Of a DNA stretch of 25,937 bases, positions 8,341 to 17,388 are shown one piece after another. Origin of the DNA: JACDDK01 sp041747155 (GTDB lineage: Bacteria > Actinomycetota > Rubrobacteria > Rubrobacterales > Rubrobacteraceae); the NCBI GenBank assembly GCA_041747155.1, contig JBGTFQ010000136.1, forward strand, positions 1-25,937. The letters run 5' to 3'. Each line of letters opens with the position of its first letter. Position 1 is the first letter of the stretch. The translations under genes and the position numbers were made by a program. The notes under the pieces were generated by a model. The model searched no databases. It was not told where the DNA came from and saw nothing but the letters and a program-made list of their open reading frames with translations.

Positions 8341-9780
8341 CTAGAGTAGCCCGGACGCGCCGGTAAGTGCGGAGAGCGGACCCACGATCAGGCCGAAGAG
8401 CACTGTGGCGATGGCGAGCGCGTAGACGGCGAATTTAACGCCACCGACTCCCTCGGGCTCCGAGCCCGTGTCCCTGGTTGGCTCCTCGAAGAACATGTTG
8501 CGGATAATGCCGAAATAGTATGGCACGGATAGGACGCTGTTAACGACCAAAGCTCCCAGCACCACATAGACCAGGATCGAACCGGATTGGGCTCCGGCGA
8601 TCAGGATCCAAGCCTTCCCCCAGAAGCCGGACAAGGGCGGAATACCGACGAGTGCCGCCATAAACACACCCATGCACATCGCGAGCGCGGGACGACTTCG
8701 GAACAGACCGTTGAAGCTCTTAGACTCTTCGCCGACAAGTTCCACCATCAGGAATGCACCCGTGTTCATCACGGCATACGCGGCGGAGTAGATAAGTACA
8801 GCCTCGACCGCCGTTGCTATTCCCTGCCCTTGCAAAGCAGCAAATGCCGCCAAAATATACCCCGAGTGGGCAACGGAACTGTAGGCCAGCATTCGGCGCA
8901 CGTTGCTCTGTCGCAAGGCGAAGAGGTTTCCGACAAACATCGTCACGATGGCGAGGAAAGCCATCACAGGCGTCCATGTCTGCTCGGCTTCGGGCATACC
9001 TTCGAGCAGTATCCGCAACAGCACGGCGAAAGTCGCGGCTTTTGGAGCCACAGAGAGGAACGCCGCCGCACTTGTGGGAGCCCCTTGATATGCGTCCGGG
9101 GTCCAGAAGTGGAACGGCGCGGCTGAGAGCTTGAACGCGAAACCGGAGATCAGCATGACCAGTCCTAGTATCGCGACGGGCGAGAGTTGTCCGGTGAATG
9201 TTTCGGCTATATCTGGAAGAGCCGCCGAGCCGGAGACACCGTAGATCAAGACCATCCCGTACAACAACACGGACGACGCGATGACGCCCGTTAGCAGGTA
9301 CTTCATACCGCCCTCGGAACTCTCACGGCGTGTCCGGTCAAAGGCGACCAGCGCGTAGGACGGAATAGTCGCAAGTTCGATAGCGAGGAAGATCCCGAAC
9401 AAATCCCGGACAGAGACAAGCAACGTAGCCCCGAGCACGACGGCCATTATGAGCGTCATGTATTCGGGGATATCTCCAGTCTCTCCCGACCATCGGGCGG
9501 CGGTCAACACCGCGAAGAACGCGCTCCCCGACACTATTAGTTTGAAGAACAAGCCGAAGCTGTCGACTACGAAACCGCCCCCAAAAAATTCGCCCTCGAA
9601 ACCGGCGATTAGGAGCCCAGCAGCGCTACCGAAGACCGCCAAAGCTCCGACGGCGGCGAGAGTAGCGGTAAGTCCCGGCGAATCCTCCATAAACACGCCG
9701 ACCATCAACACGACGACGATGAAGACCGTCGAGATCAACTCCGGCAGTAGCGCGATGAATGTCTCACCCGTATACGTCAC
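8341..9780 (-). CDS. nuoN: NADH-quinone oxidoreductase (complex I) subunit N
   Basis: NuoN is one of three antiporter-like membrane subunits that pump protons in complex I. It has 479 residues and about 14 hydrophobic segments. The family's proton-path residues are visible: the glutamate in FLAIELATIPSYAL, and the lysine in FKLSAAPFHFWTPDAYQGAP. The start is GTG at 9780, giving MTYTGETFIALLPELI, 3 bases after the nuoM stop. It is the last nuo gene of the operon and is followed at once by the nucleotidyltransferase. Confidence 0.95.
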   Translation of the reverse strand: MTYTGETFIALLPELISTVFIVVVLMVGVFMEDSPGLTATLAAVGALAVFGSAAGLLIAGFEGEFFGGGFVVDSFGLFFKLIVSGSAFFAVLTAARWSGETGDIPEYMTLIMAVVLGATLLVSVRDLFGIFLAIELATIPSYALVAFDRTRRESSEGGMKYLLTGVIASSVLLYGMVLIYGVSGSAALPDIAETFTGQLSPVAILGLVMLISGFAFKLSAAPFHFWTPDAYQGAPTSAAAFLSVAPKAATFAVLLRILLEGMPEAEQTWTPVMAFLAIVTMFVGNLFALRQSNVRRMLAYSSVAHSGYILAAFAALQGQGIATAVEAVLIYSAAYAVMNTGAFLMVELVGEESKSFNGLFRSRPALAMCMGVFMAALVGIPPLSGFWGKAWILIAGAQSGSILVYVVLGALVVNSVLSVPYYFGIIRNMFFEEPTRDTGSEPEGVGGVKFAVYALAIATVLFGLIVGPLSALTGASGLL

Positions 9781-9783
9781 TAG

Positions 9784-11235
9784 CTAACCCCCTATCGCGG
9801 TCAGTACCGCCTCGACCGCCGGTCGCTGAAGCGCGACCAAAATCCCCGGAAATATACCCAAGACCACCAACAACACCGCCAGCGGAACAATCGCCGCCAT
9901 CTCTATCGAGGTTGCATCCTTTACTTCTTCGTAAGCAGGGTTGGTGATCGGCCCGAAGACCGTCCGGGAGAGCATGTAAAGCATATACATCGCGCTCAAC
10001 ACGATACCGAGACACGCCAGAAGACCTTGCACCGGAAACGCCGCGAAGCCGCCCATGATGCTCATAAACTCCGAGGCGAAGACCGCGAGGCCCGGCAATC
10101 CCATAGCTGCCAGAGCACCCATAGCCAGCAAAGCCCCCACCCAAGGCATCCGGGCGGCCAGACCGCCGAGGTCCGAGATGCGCCGCGTGCCGGTACGAGC
10201 CGCGATGATGCCGACAAGAAGGAACAACAGCGGAGAGTAGATCCCATGCGTAACCTGCTGCAAGACCGCTCCGTTAAGCCCGACCGCGTTCCCCGAAGCC
10301 GCCCCAAGCAAGATGAATCCCAGCGTCCCGATGGACGAGAACGCCACTAGAGCCTTCAAGTCCGGCTGCAGGAACGCCACGAAAGCACCGTAGATGATGT
10401 TGATGGCACCAAGCGCCGCGATGAACGGCAGGAATGGGTCCACGCCCTGGGGCAAGAGTGGCAGTGCGATCTTGATCAATCCGTAAGTCCCGAGCTTTGG
10501 CAGAACGCCCGACAGGACCACGTTCGTCGATATCGGGCTCGAAACGTACACATCTAGCAGCCAACTGTGCAGCGGGACCGCCGGAACCTTTACGAGCAAT
10601 CCGAACAGGATTGGAGCCGCTATTGCGATCTGCGCGGTGGTCGATAGTCCGCCGCCGCCCTGTAGATCTTCTATCGAGAAAGTTTTCGCGAGTACTCCGA
10701 GAGCCAGGAAACCCGCCAGCATAATCGTGGACCCGAGGAACGTGTAGATGAAGAACTTGAACGCCGCCGCCCGCCGGTTGCTATCGCCCCAGATACCGAC
10801 CATCAGGTACATCGGGATCAGCGTGATCTCAAAGAACACGTAGAACAGAACCAAGTCCTGAGCGGCGAAAACGCCCAGCATACCGACCTCCGCCACGAAC
10901 AGCATCGCCAGGTATTGCTTCAGGTTAGTCTGTATCTCCCACGAAGAAAGCACCGCTATGAGGGTAAGAATCGTGGAGAGGAAGAACATGCCGAAGCCCA
11001 GACCGTCGAGCCCCACCCGGTAGCCGATGTCTAGAGAGGGGACCCAAGCGATATCTTGCGTCAACGCCCCAGCGCCGAGATTATCGCCGTAAGCGAAGAA
11101 TATAAATGTCGCCAACAGAACCGGAATAGCAGCTACGCCAAGTGCCCCGTAACGAACGGTCTTCTCGTTGTCCGGGAGCATTGAGACAAAGATAGCTCCC
11201 AGCAGTGGGATGAATATCGCTATCGTGGTAATCAT
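9784..11235 (-). CDS. nuoM: NADH-quinone oxidoreductase subunit M
   Basis: NuoM is the second antiporter-like proton-pumping subunit. The frame stays open 100 codons further upstream, but that part overlaps nuoL and reads as non-membrane, arginine-rich sequence. The real start is the ATG at 11235 (MITTIAIFIPLLGAIFVS), which overlaps the nuoL stop as ATGA and has GGGAG about 9 bases upstream. This gives 483 residues, the usual NuoM length. Key residues are the glutamate in FYVFFEITLIPMYLMVG and the lysine in LLVKVPAVPLHSWLLD. About 14 membrane helices are apparent. Confidence 0.96.
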   Translation of the reverse strand: MITTIAIFIPLLGAIFVSMLPDNEKTVRYGALGVAAIPVLLATFIFFAYGDNLGAGALTQDIAWVPSLDIGYRVGLDGLGFGMFFLSTILTLIAVLSSWEIQTNLKQYLAMLFVAEVGMLGVFAAQDLVLFYVFFEITLIPMYLMVGIWGDSNRRAAAFKFFIYTFLGSTIMLAGFLALGVLAKTFSIEDLQGGGGLSTTAQIAIAAPILFGLLVKVPAVPLHSWLLDVYVSSPISTNVVLSGVLPKLGTYGLIKIALPLLPQGVDPFLPFIAALGAINIIYGAFVAFLQPDLKALVAFSSIGTLGFILLGAASGNAVGLNGAVLQQVTHGIYSPLLFLLVGIIAARTGTRRISDLGGLAARMPWVGALLAMGALAAMGLPGLAVFASEFMSIMGGFAAFPVQGLLACLGIVLSAMYMLYMLSRTVFGPITNPAYEEVKDATSIEMAAIVPLAVLLVVLGIFPGILVALQRPAVEAVLTAIGG

Positions 11236-13202
11236 AGTTTCGCTCCCACTGCGAACGCGGCCACGGTGAGCAGCGCGATCAGGGCTACCACCAAGAACGT
11301 GTACTGCGCCCCGACGATCACGCCAATGACCAACACGCTGATCAACGTGAACAACACATAATTCTGCGCGCTGCCGGACTGGAATCTCTGCAAAAATCCT
11401 CCCGTCCCCATCGCACCGCGACCAACTCCCCGGACCAAACCACCGAGGGCCACACTGTCGAATCCTCGAGTAAGTCGCCCCAGATACCGCGCAAACCGCA
11501 CGAAAGTCGTCCCGTACAGCGCGTCGAAGTACCAACCCTTATCCAGAAAAGTGTGCAGAGGCCGAAAGCGATCCGCCAGAGAAGTCGCCGCACTCGGTCG
11601 CCGAACATACAAGAAATACGCCAACCCGATACCGGCCAGAGCGACCACCACCGAGACAATCGCCAGCGGCACGCTGAAAGCATGAGGCTCCACACCAAGA
11701 GCCTCCACCGCGAACTCGCTCGGAGAGACAAGCTCCTTGAAATAATCTTTGACCGGCAGGCCCAGGAAACCGTCCGGAAGGCCGACCCATCCGCTAACAA
11801 TCGACAGGAAAGCAAGGATCAACATCGGACCCGTCATGATGCCCGGTGGGTCTTCGGCCTCCCTCGCCCCCTCGGAACGCGGCTCACCCATAAACGCCAT
11901 GAAGATCGCCCGAAATATATAGAACGCCGTCAGCAAGACCGTCAGGATCGCCATCCCGAACAACACGTAGTAGTGCTCCTCGAAAGTCGAGGCGACAATA
12001 GCATCCTTCGACCAGAAACCAGCCAGCGGGAAGATCCCCGAGAGCGACAATCCGGCGATCACCATAGCCCAGAACGTGATCGGCATCCGACGCCGCAATC
12101 CGCCCATGTCTTCCATGTTGTATGAATCCATCGCGTAGATAATGGCCCCTGCGCACAGGAACAACAGAGCCTTGAAAAAAGCGTGGTTGTAAAGATGGAA
12201 CATACTCGCCGAGTAAGCCCCGACCCCGAGCCCGAGCATCATGTACCCGAGTTGCGAGACCGTCGAATACGCCACGACACGCTTTATGTCCTTCTTGACC
12301 AACGCCATCGAACCGGCCATCAGAGCCGTAAAGCCGCCGATGTAGGCTACGGTCAACATCGCTTGTTCGCTTTGGACAAAGATATCGTATGTGCGGGCCA
12401 CGAGATAGACACCAGCGGCGACCATCGTGGCGGCGTGGATCAGGGCAGACACCGGAGTTGGACCTTCCATCGCGTCCGGCAGCCAGACGTGCAGCGGGAA
12501 TTGAGCACTCTTGCCTATCGCCCCGATGAAGACGAGAACTATTGCAGCCGTAAGGACCGACCCGCTGATAAATCCGGCTTGAGCCGCTTCGGAGATCCCA
12601 GTGAAGGAAGTCGTTCCCGTATACGACCAGAAGATGATGATCCCCGCGAACAAAGCCGCGTCGCCAACCCGTGTCACGATAAACGCCTTCTGGGCCGCCT
12701 TAGTTGCTGAAGGCTTCTCGAACCAGTGGCTAATCAGCAGGTACGAGCAAACGCCAACTAGCTCCCAGAAAATGTACAGCACGATAAAGTTGGGCGCGAC
12801 GACAAGACCGAGCATCGAGGCGGTAAACAGGTTTAGTACGGCGTAGTACCAAGAGAAACGCTTATCGCCCTCCATGAATGCCCCGGAGTAGAGTTGAACC
12901 ATCAGGCTAACGAGGCAAACGACCACCAGCATCATAGCGGCCAAACCGTCGATATAGATCCCCATCGGGAAAACGCCGCCTTCTCCGAGGTTGATCCAGT
13001 TGACCGCGAAGTCTATTGGGACTCCGCCACGAACCACCTCTATAAGGGCGAATACGCTGAATACTAGCGAAACCGTCACACCAAGAATCGCCACGTACTG
13101 AGCCGCTTCGCCGAGCATCCGCCCAAACAGTGCCAGCACCAGAAAGATCAGGGCTGGCAACAGCGGTATCGCCGCGAATATGAGTTGTTGGCTAACGGTC
13201 AT
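11232..13202 (-). CDS. nuoL: NADH-quinone oxidoreductase subunit L
   Basis: NuoL is the distal antiporter-like subunit and carries the long lateral helix along the membrane arm. It has 656 residues. The core motif region GKSAQFPLHVWLPDAMEGPT is clear, as is the glutamate in IFWELVGVCSYLLI, with more hydrophobic helices near the C-terminus. I chose the ATG at 13202 (MTVSQQLIFAAIPLLP) because GGAG lies 8 bases upstream. A TTG four codons earlier would overlap that binding site. It ends inside the nuoM start (ATGA) and follows nuoK by 24 bases. Confidence 0.96.
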   Translation of the reverse strand: MTVSQQLIFAAIPLLPALIFLVLALFGRMLGEAAQYVAILGVTVSLVFSVFALIEVVRGGVPIDFAVNWINLGEGGVFPMGIYIDGLAAMMLVVVCLVSLMVQLYSGAFMEGDKRFSWYYAVLNLFTASMLGLVVAPNFIVLYIFWELVGVCSYLLISHWFEKPSATKAAQKAFIVTRVGDAALFAGIIIFWSYTGTTSFTGISEAAQAGFISGSVLTAAIVLVFIGAIGKSAQFPLHVWLPDAMEGPTPVSALIHAATMVAAGVYLVARTYDIFVQSEQAMLTVAYIGGFTALMAGSMALVKKDIKRVVAYSTVSQLGYMMLGLGVGAYSASMFHLYNHAFFKALLFLCAGAIIYAMDSYNMEDMGGLRRRMPITFWAMVIAGLSLSGIFPLAGFWSKDAIVASTFEEHYYVLFGMAILTVLLTAFYIFRAIFMAFMGEPRSEGAREAEDPPGIMTGPMLILAFLSIVSGWVGLPDGFLGLPVKDYFKELVSPSEFAVEALGVEPHAFSVPLAIVSVVVALAGIGLAYFLYVRRPSAATSLADRFRPLHTFLDKGWYFDALYGTTFVRFARYLGRLTRGFDSVALGGLVRGVGRGAMGTGGFLQRFQSGSAQNYVLFTLISVLVIGVIVGAQYTFLVVALIALLTVAAFAVGAKL

Positions 13203-13226
13203 CGTGGTCTCCAAGCAATAGCCTCT

Positions 13227-13577
13227 CTAGCCCCTCATGGTGTTGATCTCATCGACGTTGACCGTTCTTCGGGAACGGAACACCGCGAGCACTATAGCAA
13301 GTCCTACCGCGACTTCGGCGGCGGCTATGGCGATTACCAGGATCGCGTAGCTCGTAGCCTCACCATTCGCCCGCGGCAGATAGTCAGAAAACGCCACTAG
13401 AGTGAGATTAACGGCGTTTATCATCAACTCCACGCACATAAACACGACGACGGCGTTGCGCCGGATCAAAGCCCCCCACGCCCCGATGGCGAACATGATC
13501 GCGCCAACCACCAGATACAACTCCAACGGTATCTCGGAATTGAGAAGATCCGCCGCCTGCTGAACCTGCGACGGCAC
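13227..13577 (-). CDS. nuoK: NADH-quinone oxidoreductase subunit K
   Basis: NuoK is a small three-helix membrane subunit that links the antiporter-like subunits to the rest of complex I. The 116 residues are slightly longer than the common 100, because of about 15 extra N-terminal residues. The two conserved helix glutamates are present, E50 in FMCVELMINAVNL and E88 in IAIAAAEVAVGLAI. The start is GTG at 13577 in a TAGTG overlap with the nuoJ stop, preceded by GGAG. The N-terminal extension is supported by this start, as no closer start has a good binding site. Confidence 0.95.
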   Translation of the reverse strand: MPSQVQQAADLLNSEIPLELYLVVGAIMFAIGAWGALIRRNAVVVFMCVELMINAVNLTLVAFSDYLPRANGEATSYAILVIAIAAAEVAVGLAIVLAVFRSRRTVNVDEINTMRG

Positions 13578-14125
13578 TATCGCTCCACCTCGTTCGCAAC
13601 CTGCGAATCCTCACCTAGGCCGACTTTCCTACGACTAATGACGATTGCCGCGACGACCGCTATCAACAGCAGCACCGAAGCGACCTCGAACAACAGCGCG
13701 AAAACTGGCGGCGCATCGCCTACGCCGAGCAAGTTGCGCCCCAACGCCTTCACGCTCGTGGCTCCGTTGCCGGACTCCGTAGCACCCCAGTCCTCGACCA
13801 CCAAGACCGCCGCCAAAAACGTCCCGATTCCGACAGCGACCACCAAGCTCGCCCAGAACTGACGGTTTATGATCGTGGCGAACCGCCGCACCTGGGGTTT
13901 CTGGGTAAACATGATCCCGAACAAAATAACCACCGTGACAGCCCCCACGTAGATCAAAACCTGAAAAGCCGCCAGTGCCGGAGCATTCAACATTACGAAG
14001 AACCCCGCAACTCCTAGAAACGACCCGCTCATAAACAACGCGGAATGAACCACGTTACGGCTAACAACAACCCCGAAAGCCGAGACGAGCACCATCCCGG
14101 CCAGAAACCCGAAAGCTACTATCAA
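13577..14125 (-). CDS. nuoJ: NADH-quinone oxidoreductase subunit J
   Basis: NuoJ is a five-helix membrane subunit next to NuoK and NuoA in complex I. The 182 residues start MIVAFGFLAGMVLVSAFGVV and include the typical HSALFM and ALAAFQVLIYVGAVTVVILF segment, whose bent helix is conserved in the family. The start is TTG at 14125, in a TTGA overlap with the end of nuoI, with AGAGG seven bases upstream; an in-frame ATG ten codons later has no such site. The C-terminal 20 residues are charged and cytoplasmic. Confidence 0.93.
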   Translation of the reverse strand: MIVAFGFLAGMVLVSAFGVVVSRNVVHSALFMSGSFLGVAGFFVMLNAPALAAFQVLIYVGAVTVVILFGIMFTQKPQVRRFATIINRQFWASLVVAVGIGTFLAAVLVVEDWGATESGNGATSVKALGRNLLGVGDAPPVFALLFEVASVLLLIAVVAAIVISRRKVGLGEDSQVANEVER

Positions 14126-14664
14126 CCCGCAGCCTCTTCTTTCTGGCGCGGTGCTTTCTTAGGTGGAGCTTTCTTGGGAGCTTCGCCGTCCGCAGCCTCT
14201 TTAGCCGCCGTAGCTTTCTTCGGCTTCTTCTTGACCGTGGGACGGGGATCGACGGTCGGGTCCACGGGACGTTCGCCAAATTGCCGGGCCAGTTCGAGGC
14301 GGTTGTACGCTTGAGCCTCGAATTCCTCGGTGTGGTAGATGCAGTTCACCGGGCAGACTTCGACGCAGAGCGAACAGTACATGCAGCGCGAGTCGTCTAT
14401 GACGAAGCCAATGGCGTAGGGTTTCGCTTTCCCGGAGCCGTCCGCGTCGCGCTTGGTCTGTTCGATGGAGATACAGTGGTCCGGGCAGATCCTCATACAT
14501 TGGAGGCATGCTATGCAGCGGTCCATATCGACGGTCAACATACCGCGACTGCGTTCCGGGAGATCCCGCTTGTACTCAGGGTACATGCGTGTGATTTTCT
14601 TTCCCATCATGTGCTTGAGCGTTATGCTCATGCCTTTCAGAATTCCTTGACCCAACTGCGGCAT
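14122..14664 (-). CDS. nuoI: NADH-quinone oxidoreductase subunit I (two 4Fe-4S clusters)
   Basis: NuoI carries clusters N6a and N6b and passes electrons to NuoB. The ATG at 14664 (MPQLGQGILKGMSITLKH) has AAGGAAAGG upstream. A longer in-frame version reaching into nuoH does not look like family sequence. Two CxxCxxCxxxCP ferredoxin motifs are present, CIACLQCMRICP (C50, C53, C56, C60) and CMYCSLCVEVCP (C94, C97, C100, C104). Residues from about 142 to 180 form a Lys/Pro/Ala-rich tail that typical NuoI proteins lack. The neighbouring nuoH stop is 14 bases upstream. Confidence 0.96.
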   Translation of the reverse strand: MPQLGQGILKGMSITLKHMMGKKITRMYPEYKRDLPERSRGMLTVDMDRCIACLQCMRICPDHCISIEQTKRDADGSGKAKPYAIGFVIDDSRCMYCSLCVEVCPVNCIYHTEEFEAQAYNRLELARQFGERPVDPTVDPRPTVKKKPKKATAAKEAADGEAPKKAPPKKAPRQKEEAAG

Positions 14665-14678
14665 CTCTCTACCTTTCC

Positions 14679-15695
14679 TTACTGACCCAAAGAGGGGAAG
14701 ATGAGCATTAGACCGGAGATCACGAACAGCCACACGAGACACGCCGGAACCAAAATCTTCCATCCCAGGTTCATCAACTGATCCATCCTAAGGCGCGGCA
14801 CGCTCCACCGTATCCACTGGAACGTGAACGTTACGAGCGCGGTCTTGAAACCGAACCACACCCAATTGAAGTTACCGAGATCCAACAGCTCTATCGGAGG
14901 CTGCCACCCTCCCAGAAACAACGTCACACTCATGGCGGATATTAGGGCCAACGATGCGAATTCCGACGCTTGCATCAACGCCCACGTCATCCCGGAGTAC
15001 TCGACCATGAAACCGCCCACGATCTCGCTTTCACCCTCGGGCAAGTCGAACGGAACCCGCTTCACCTCGGCAAGCCCAGAGATATAAAAAACAAAGAACA
15101 TCGGAAACTGCAACAGGAAATTCCAATGCCAAAATCCACCGGCCTGCGCATTAACCACATCGACCAGCGAAAGGCTTCCGGTAATCATCACGACCCCGAG
15201 CAGACTAAGAATCAAGGGTACTTCGTAGGAGATCATCTGGGCCGCTCCCCGCAATGCGCCGAGCAGCGAGAACGTGGACCTGCTCCCGTAACCCGCCATG
15301 ATTATCCCCAGAGCGCCTATCGAGGTGATGCCCACAAAGAAGAGAATGCCAACGTTCAGGTCCGCAACGACCGCGCTCGGCGAGAACGGGACTATCATCC
15401 ACGCCAGCGCCGCCGGTATAAACATCGCGATGGGCGCGGCCAAGAATATCCACATATCCGCCCTGCTAGGCGAGACATTCTCTTTCGTAAACAACTTGAA
15501 GACGTCCGCCAGTGGCTGCAAGAGCCCCCGAGGACCGACCCGGTTGGGGCCGTAACGAAGCTGAATGTACCCGGCAACTTTCCGCTCGGCCATCGTCAGG
15601 ACGGCTGCAAGGTTCAGGACGAGAAAAACCACCACGCCAAAAGCCACGAAAAACCGGACTGGTTCTTGATCCAGTACATTCAAAAAGCCCTGCAC
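14679..15695 (-). CDS. nuoH: NADH-quinone oxidoreductase subunit H
   Basis: NuoH is the membrane subunit that forms the quinone entry site with NuoB and NuoD. It has 338 residues, the usual length, and about eight hydrophobic helices. The family motifs ERKVAGYIQLRYGPNRVGP and FDLPEGESEIVGGFMVEYSG are present with their acidic loop. The start is GTG at 15695 in a TAGTG overlap with the nuoD stop. This leaves no room for the nuoE, nuoF and nuoG genes that lie between nuoD and nuoH in 14-gene operons. Confidence 0.96.
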   Translation of the reverse strand: MQGFLNVLDQEPVRFFVAFGVVVFLVLNLAAVLTMAERKVAGYIQLRYGPNRVGPRGLLQPLADVFKLFTKENVSPSRADMWIFLAAPIAMFIPAALAWMIVPFSPSAVVADLNVGILFFVGITSIGALGIIMAGYGSRSTFSLLGALRGAAQMISYEVPLILSLLGVVMITGSLSLVDVVNAQAGGFWHWNFLLQFPMFFVFYISGLAEVKRVPFDLPEGESEIVGGFMVEYSGMTWALMQASEFASLALISAMSVTLFLGGWQPPIELLDLGNFNWVWFGFKTALVTFTFQWIRWSVPRLRMDQLMNLGWKILVPACLVWLFVISGLMLIFPSLGQ

Positions 15696-16891
15696 TACTT
15701 ATCCCACCCACCGGAAACAGGGTCCAAGAGACCCATGATCGGCATGATGTCCGGCAGATAGTGACCCGGGACCATCTCCTGCAAGAGCTGCATGTTGCAG
15801 AAGCTCGGGTCCCGATAATGAACCCGGTACGGAATATCCGTCCCATCCGAGACGATGTGAACCGAATACTCGCCCCGAGGACTCTCGACCCGCCCGAAGC
15901 CCTCGCCTTCAGCCGGTCGGATGCGCCGCCCAGTATCCCCCAGAACTTCCCCCTCCGGCATTTTCTCCAAGCACTGTTTCACCAGCCGGATGCTTTGCAG
16001 GCACTCCCCGATGCGAACCCGGTACGAAGCCGCGACATCGCCCTCGGTGTCGGTGATTACGTCGAAGTCCAGCTCTGGGTAGATGCTGTACGGGTAGTCG
16101 CGCCGAATATCGAAGTCCACACCCGCGCCGCGAAGACCCGGCCCGGTGATTCCCATCTCGACGGCTTTCTGAGGCGACATCTTACAGATGTCCTTCGTAC
16201 GGGAGATAAATATTTCGTTGCCCTCGATCAGGTCGACAAAATCCCGCTGGAAATTTGCCTCCAACGACTCGATATAGTCCCAAATTTTCTGCGGTATATC
16301 CTCCGGCAAGTCAGCTTTGACGCCGCCAATACGAATGTAGTGGAACATCATCCTGGCGCCCGTGACGGCCTCGAAGATTGTCTGTATTCGCTCCCGCTCC
16401 CGGAAGGAGTACAGAATCGGCGTGAACGCTCCGAGTTCGAGCATGAGGAACCCGACGGAGGGTATGTGGCTCGCGAGCCTCATTAGCTCGCACATCAGCA
16501 CCCGGATGTACTCCGCCCGCGGCGGAACTTCAACACCGAGTAAATCTTCGACCGCCAGGCAGTAGCCATGTTCGTTGTGCATATTGGCGAAGTAGTCGAG
16601 GCGGTCAGTCATCGGGATGACCGCCGGATACATGCGATTCTCGGCTATCTTCTCCTGCGACCGATGCAGATAGCCCATTACGGGATCGCACCTGACAACC
16701 GTCTCGCCGTCGAGTTCGAGGATCAAACGCAGCAGGCCGTGCATAGCGGGATGTTGCGGCCCCATGTTCATGTCGAGCGTCTCCAGGCCAAACTCGTCCC
16801 GAATGTCCGGGCTGACGAGTCGCCCGGCGGCGGATTGCGTTAGTGCGCTGTTCGTTACGTTTTCTTCAGCGCGGCGTTCTTCGCTTAGCAT
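15695..16891 (-). CDS. nuoD: NADH-quinone oxidoreductase subunit D (49 kDa type)
   Basis: NuoD forms most of the quinone-binding pocket in the peripheral arm and descends from [NiFe]-hydrogenase large subunits. The 398 residues include MNMGPQHPAMHGLLRLILEL, whose histidine lies in the quinone pocket, then GYLHRSQEKIAENR and PMTDRLDYFANMHNEHGY. The C-terminus, MGLLDPVSGGWDK, is a divergent form of the usual ending, which in many homologues runs close to GEVDR. It is a separate gene, not fused to nuoC. The ATG at 16891 has GAGG seven bases upstream and follows nuoC by 4 bases. Confidence 0.96.
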   Translation of the reverse strand: MLSEERRAEENVTNSALTQSAAGRLVSPDIRDEFGLETLDMNMGPQHPAMHGLLRLILELDGETVVRCDPVMGYLHRSQEKIAENRMYPAVIPMTDRLDYFANMHNEHGYCLAVEDLLGVEVPPRAEYIRVLMCELMRLASHIPSVGFLMLELGAFTPILYSFRERERIQTIFEAVTGARMMFHYIRIGGVKADLPEDIPQKIWDYIESLEANFQRDFVDLIEGNEIFISRTKDICKMSPQKAVEMGITGPGLRGAGVDFDIRRDYPYSIYPELDFDVITDTEGDVAASYRVRIGECLQSIRLVKQCLEKMPEGEVLGDTGRRIRPAEGEGFGRVESPRGEYSVHIVSDGTDIPYRVHYRDPSFCNMQLLQEMVPGHYLPDIMPIMGLLDPVSGGWDK

Positions 16892-16895
16892 AGGT

Positions 16896-17387
16896 CTACC
16901 TCAGTCCCTCGAAGGTGCGCTTGGTGCTTATATCGAAGCTCTTCAAAAGCGGATGGTGGTCGAAGTGATCCTGCCACATATACACCCGCCGTAGGTCGGG
17001 ATGCCCCTTGAACGCGACCCCGAACATATCGTAAGCCTCCCGTTCGTGCCAGTTGGCCGACGGATAGACGCTGGTGATCGTATCTACAACCGGCTCTTCA
17101 CCTTCTATGGTGGTCTTTACGTGGACTCGGACACCACGCATGTCCAGCAACTCATAACCAATCTCGAAGGAGCCTTCCCGATCCACGACCGTGATGTACG
17201 ACAGATGCAAGATCCCGAGACTCTCCCGCGCCGTAGCCATAACCGACGTTAGGATCTCGGGTTCCACAACGATCTTTATAGCGTTGCCCTCCACTACTGA
17301 CTCCTCAAGACCGTGTCCGTTGCGGAAGCCTTTGAGATAACGGTCCAGACGAGTCTTAACGTCGCCTTCGGGAAGCGTGAAGGCCAA
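16896..17387 (-). CDS. nuoC: NADH-quinone oxidoreductase subunit C (30 kDa type)
   Basis: NuoC is a peripheral-arm subunit that packs against NuoD. The 163 residues carry the 30-kDa subunit signature EREAYDMFGVAFKGHPDLRR. The first 40 residues are variable, as is usual. The apparent start is TTG at 17387 (MAFTLPEGDVKTRL), one base after the nuoB stop, with GGAG 10 bases upstream inside nuoB. No ATG or GTG lies nearby in frame, so the TTG start is the best available. It is followed by nuoD after 4 bases. Confidence 0.93.
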   Translation of the reverse strand: MAFTLPEGDVKTRLDRYLKGFRNGHGLEESVVEGNAIKIVVEPEILTSVMATARESLGILHLSYITVVDREGSFEIGYELLDMRGVRVHVKTTIEGEEPVVDTITSVYPSANWHEREAYDMFGVAFKGHPDLRRVYMWQDHFDHHPLLKSFDISTKRTFEGLR

Positions 17388-17388
17388 T

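Noticed and set aside
11236..11535. A 100-codon upstream extension of nuoM
   Set aside because: It overlaps nuoL in another frame and encodes arginine-rich, non-membrane sequence. The ATG at 11235 gives the normal length with a good ribosome-binding site.
14122..14241. A separate small histone-like or basic protein at the end of nuoI
   Set aside because: The Lys/Ala/Pro-rich sequence is in frame with nuoI with no stop or start between them, so it is a tail of NuoI.
14665..14763. An N-terminal extension of nuoI into nuoH
   Set aside because: The added residues do not resemble NuoI, and the ATG at 14664 has a clear binding site.
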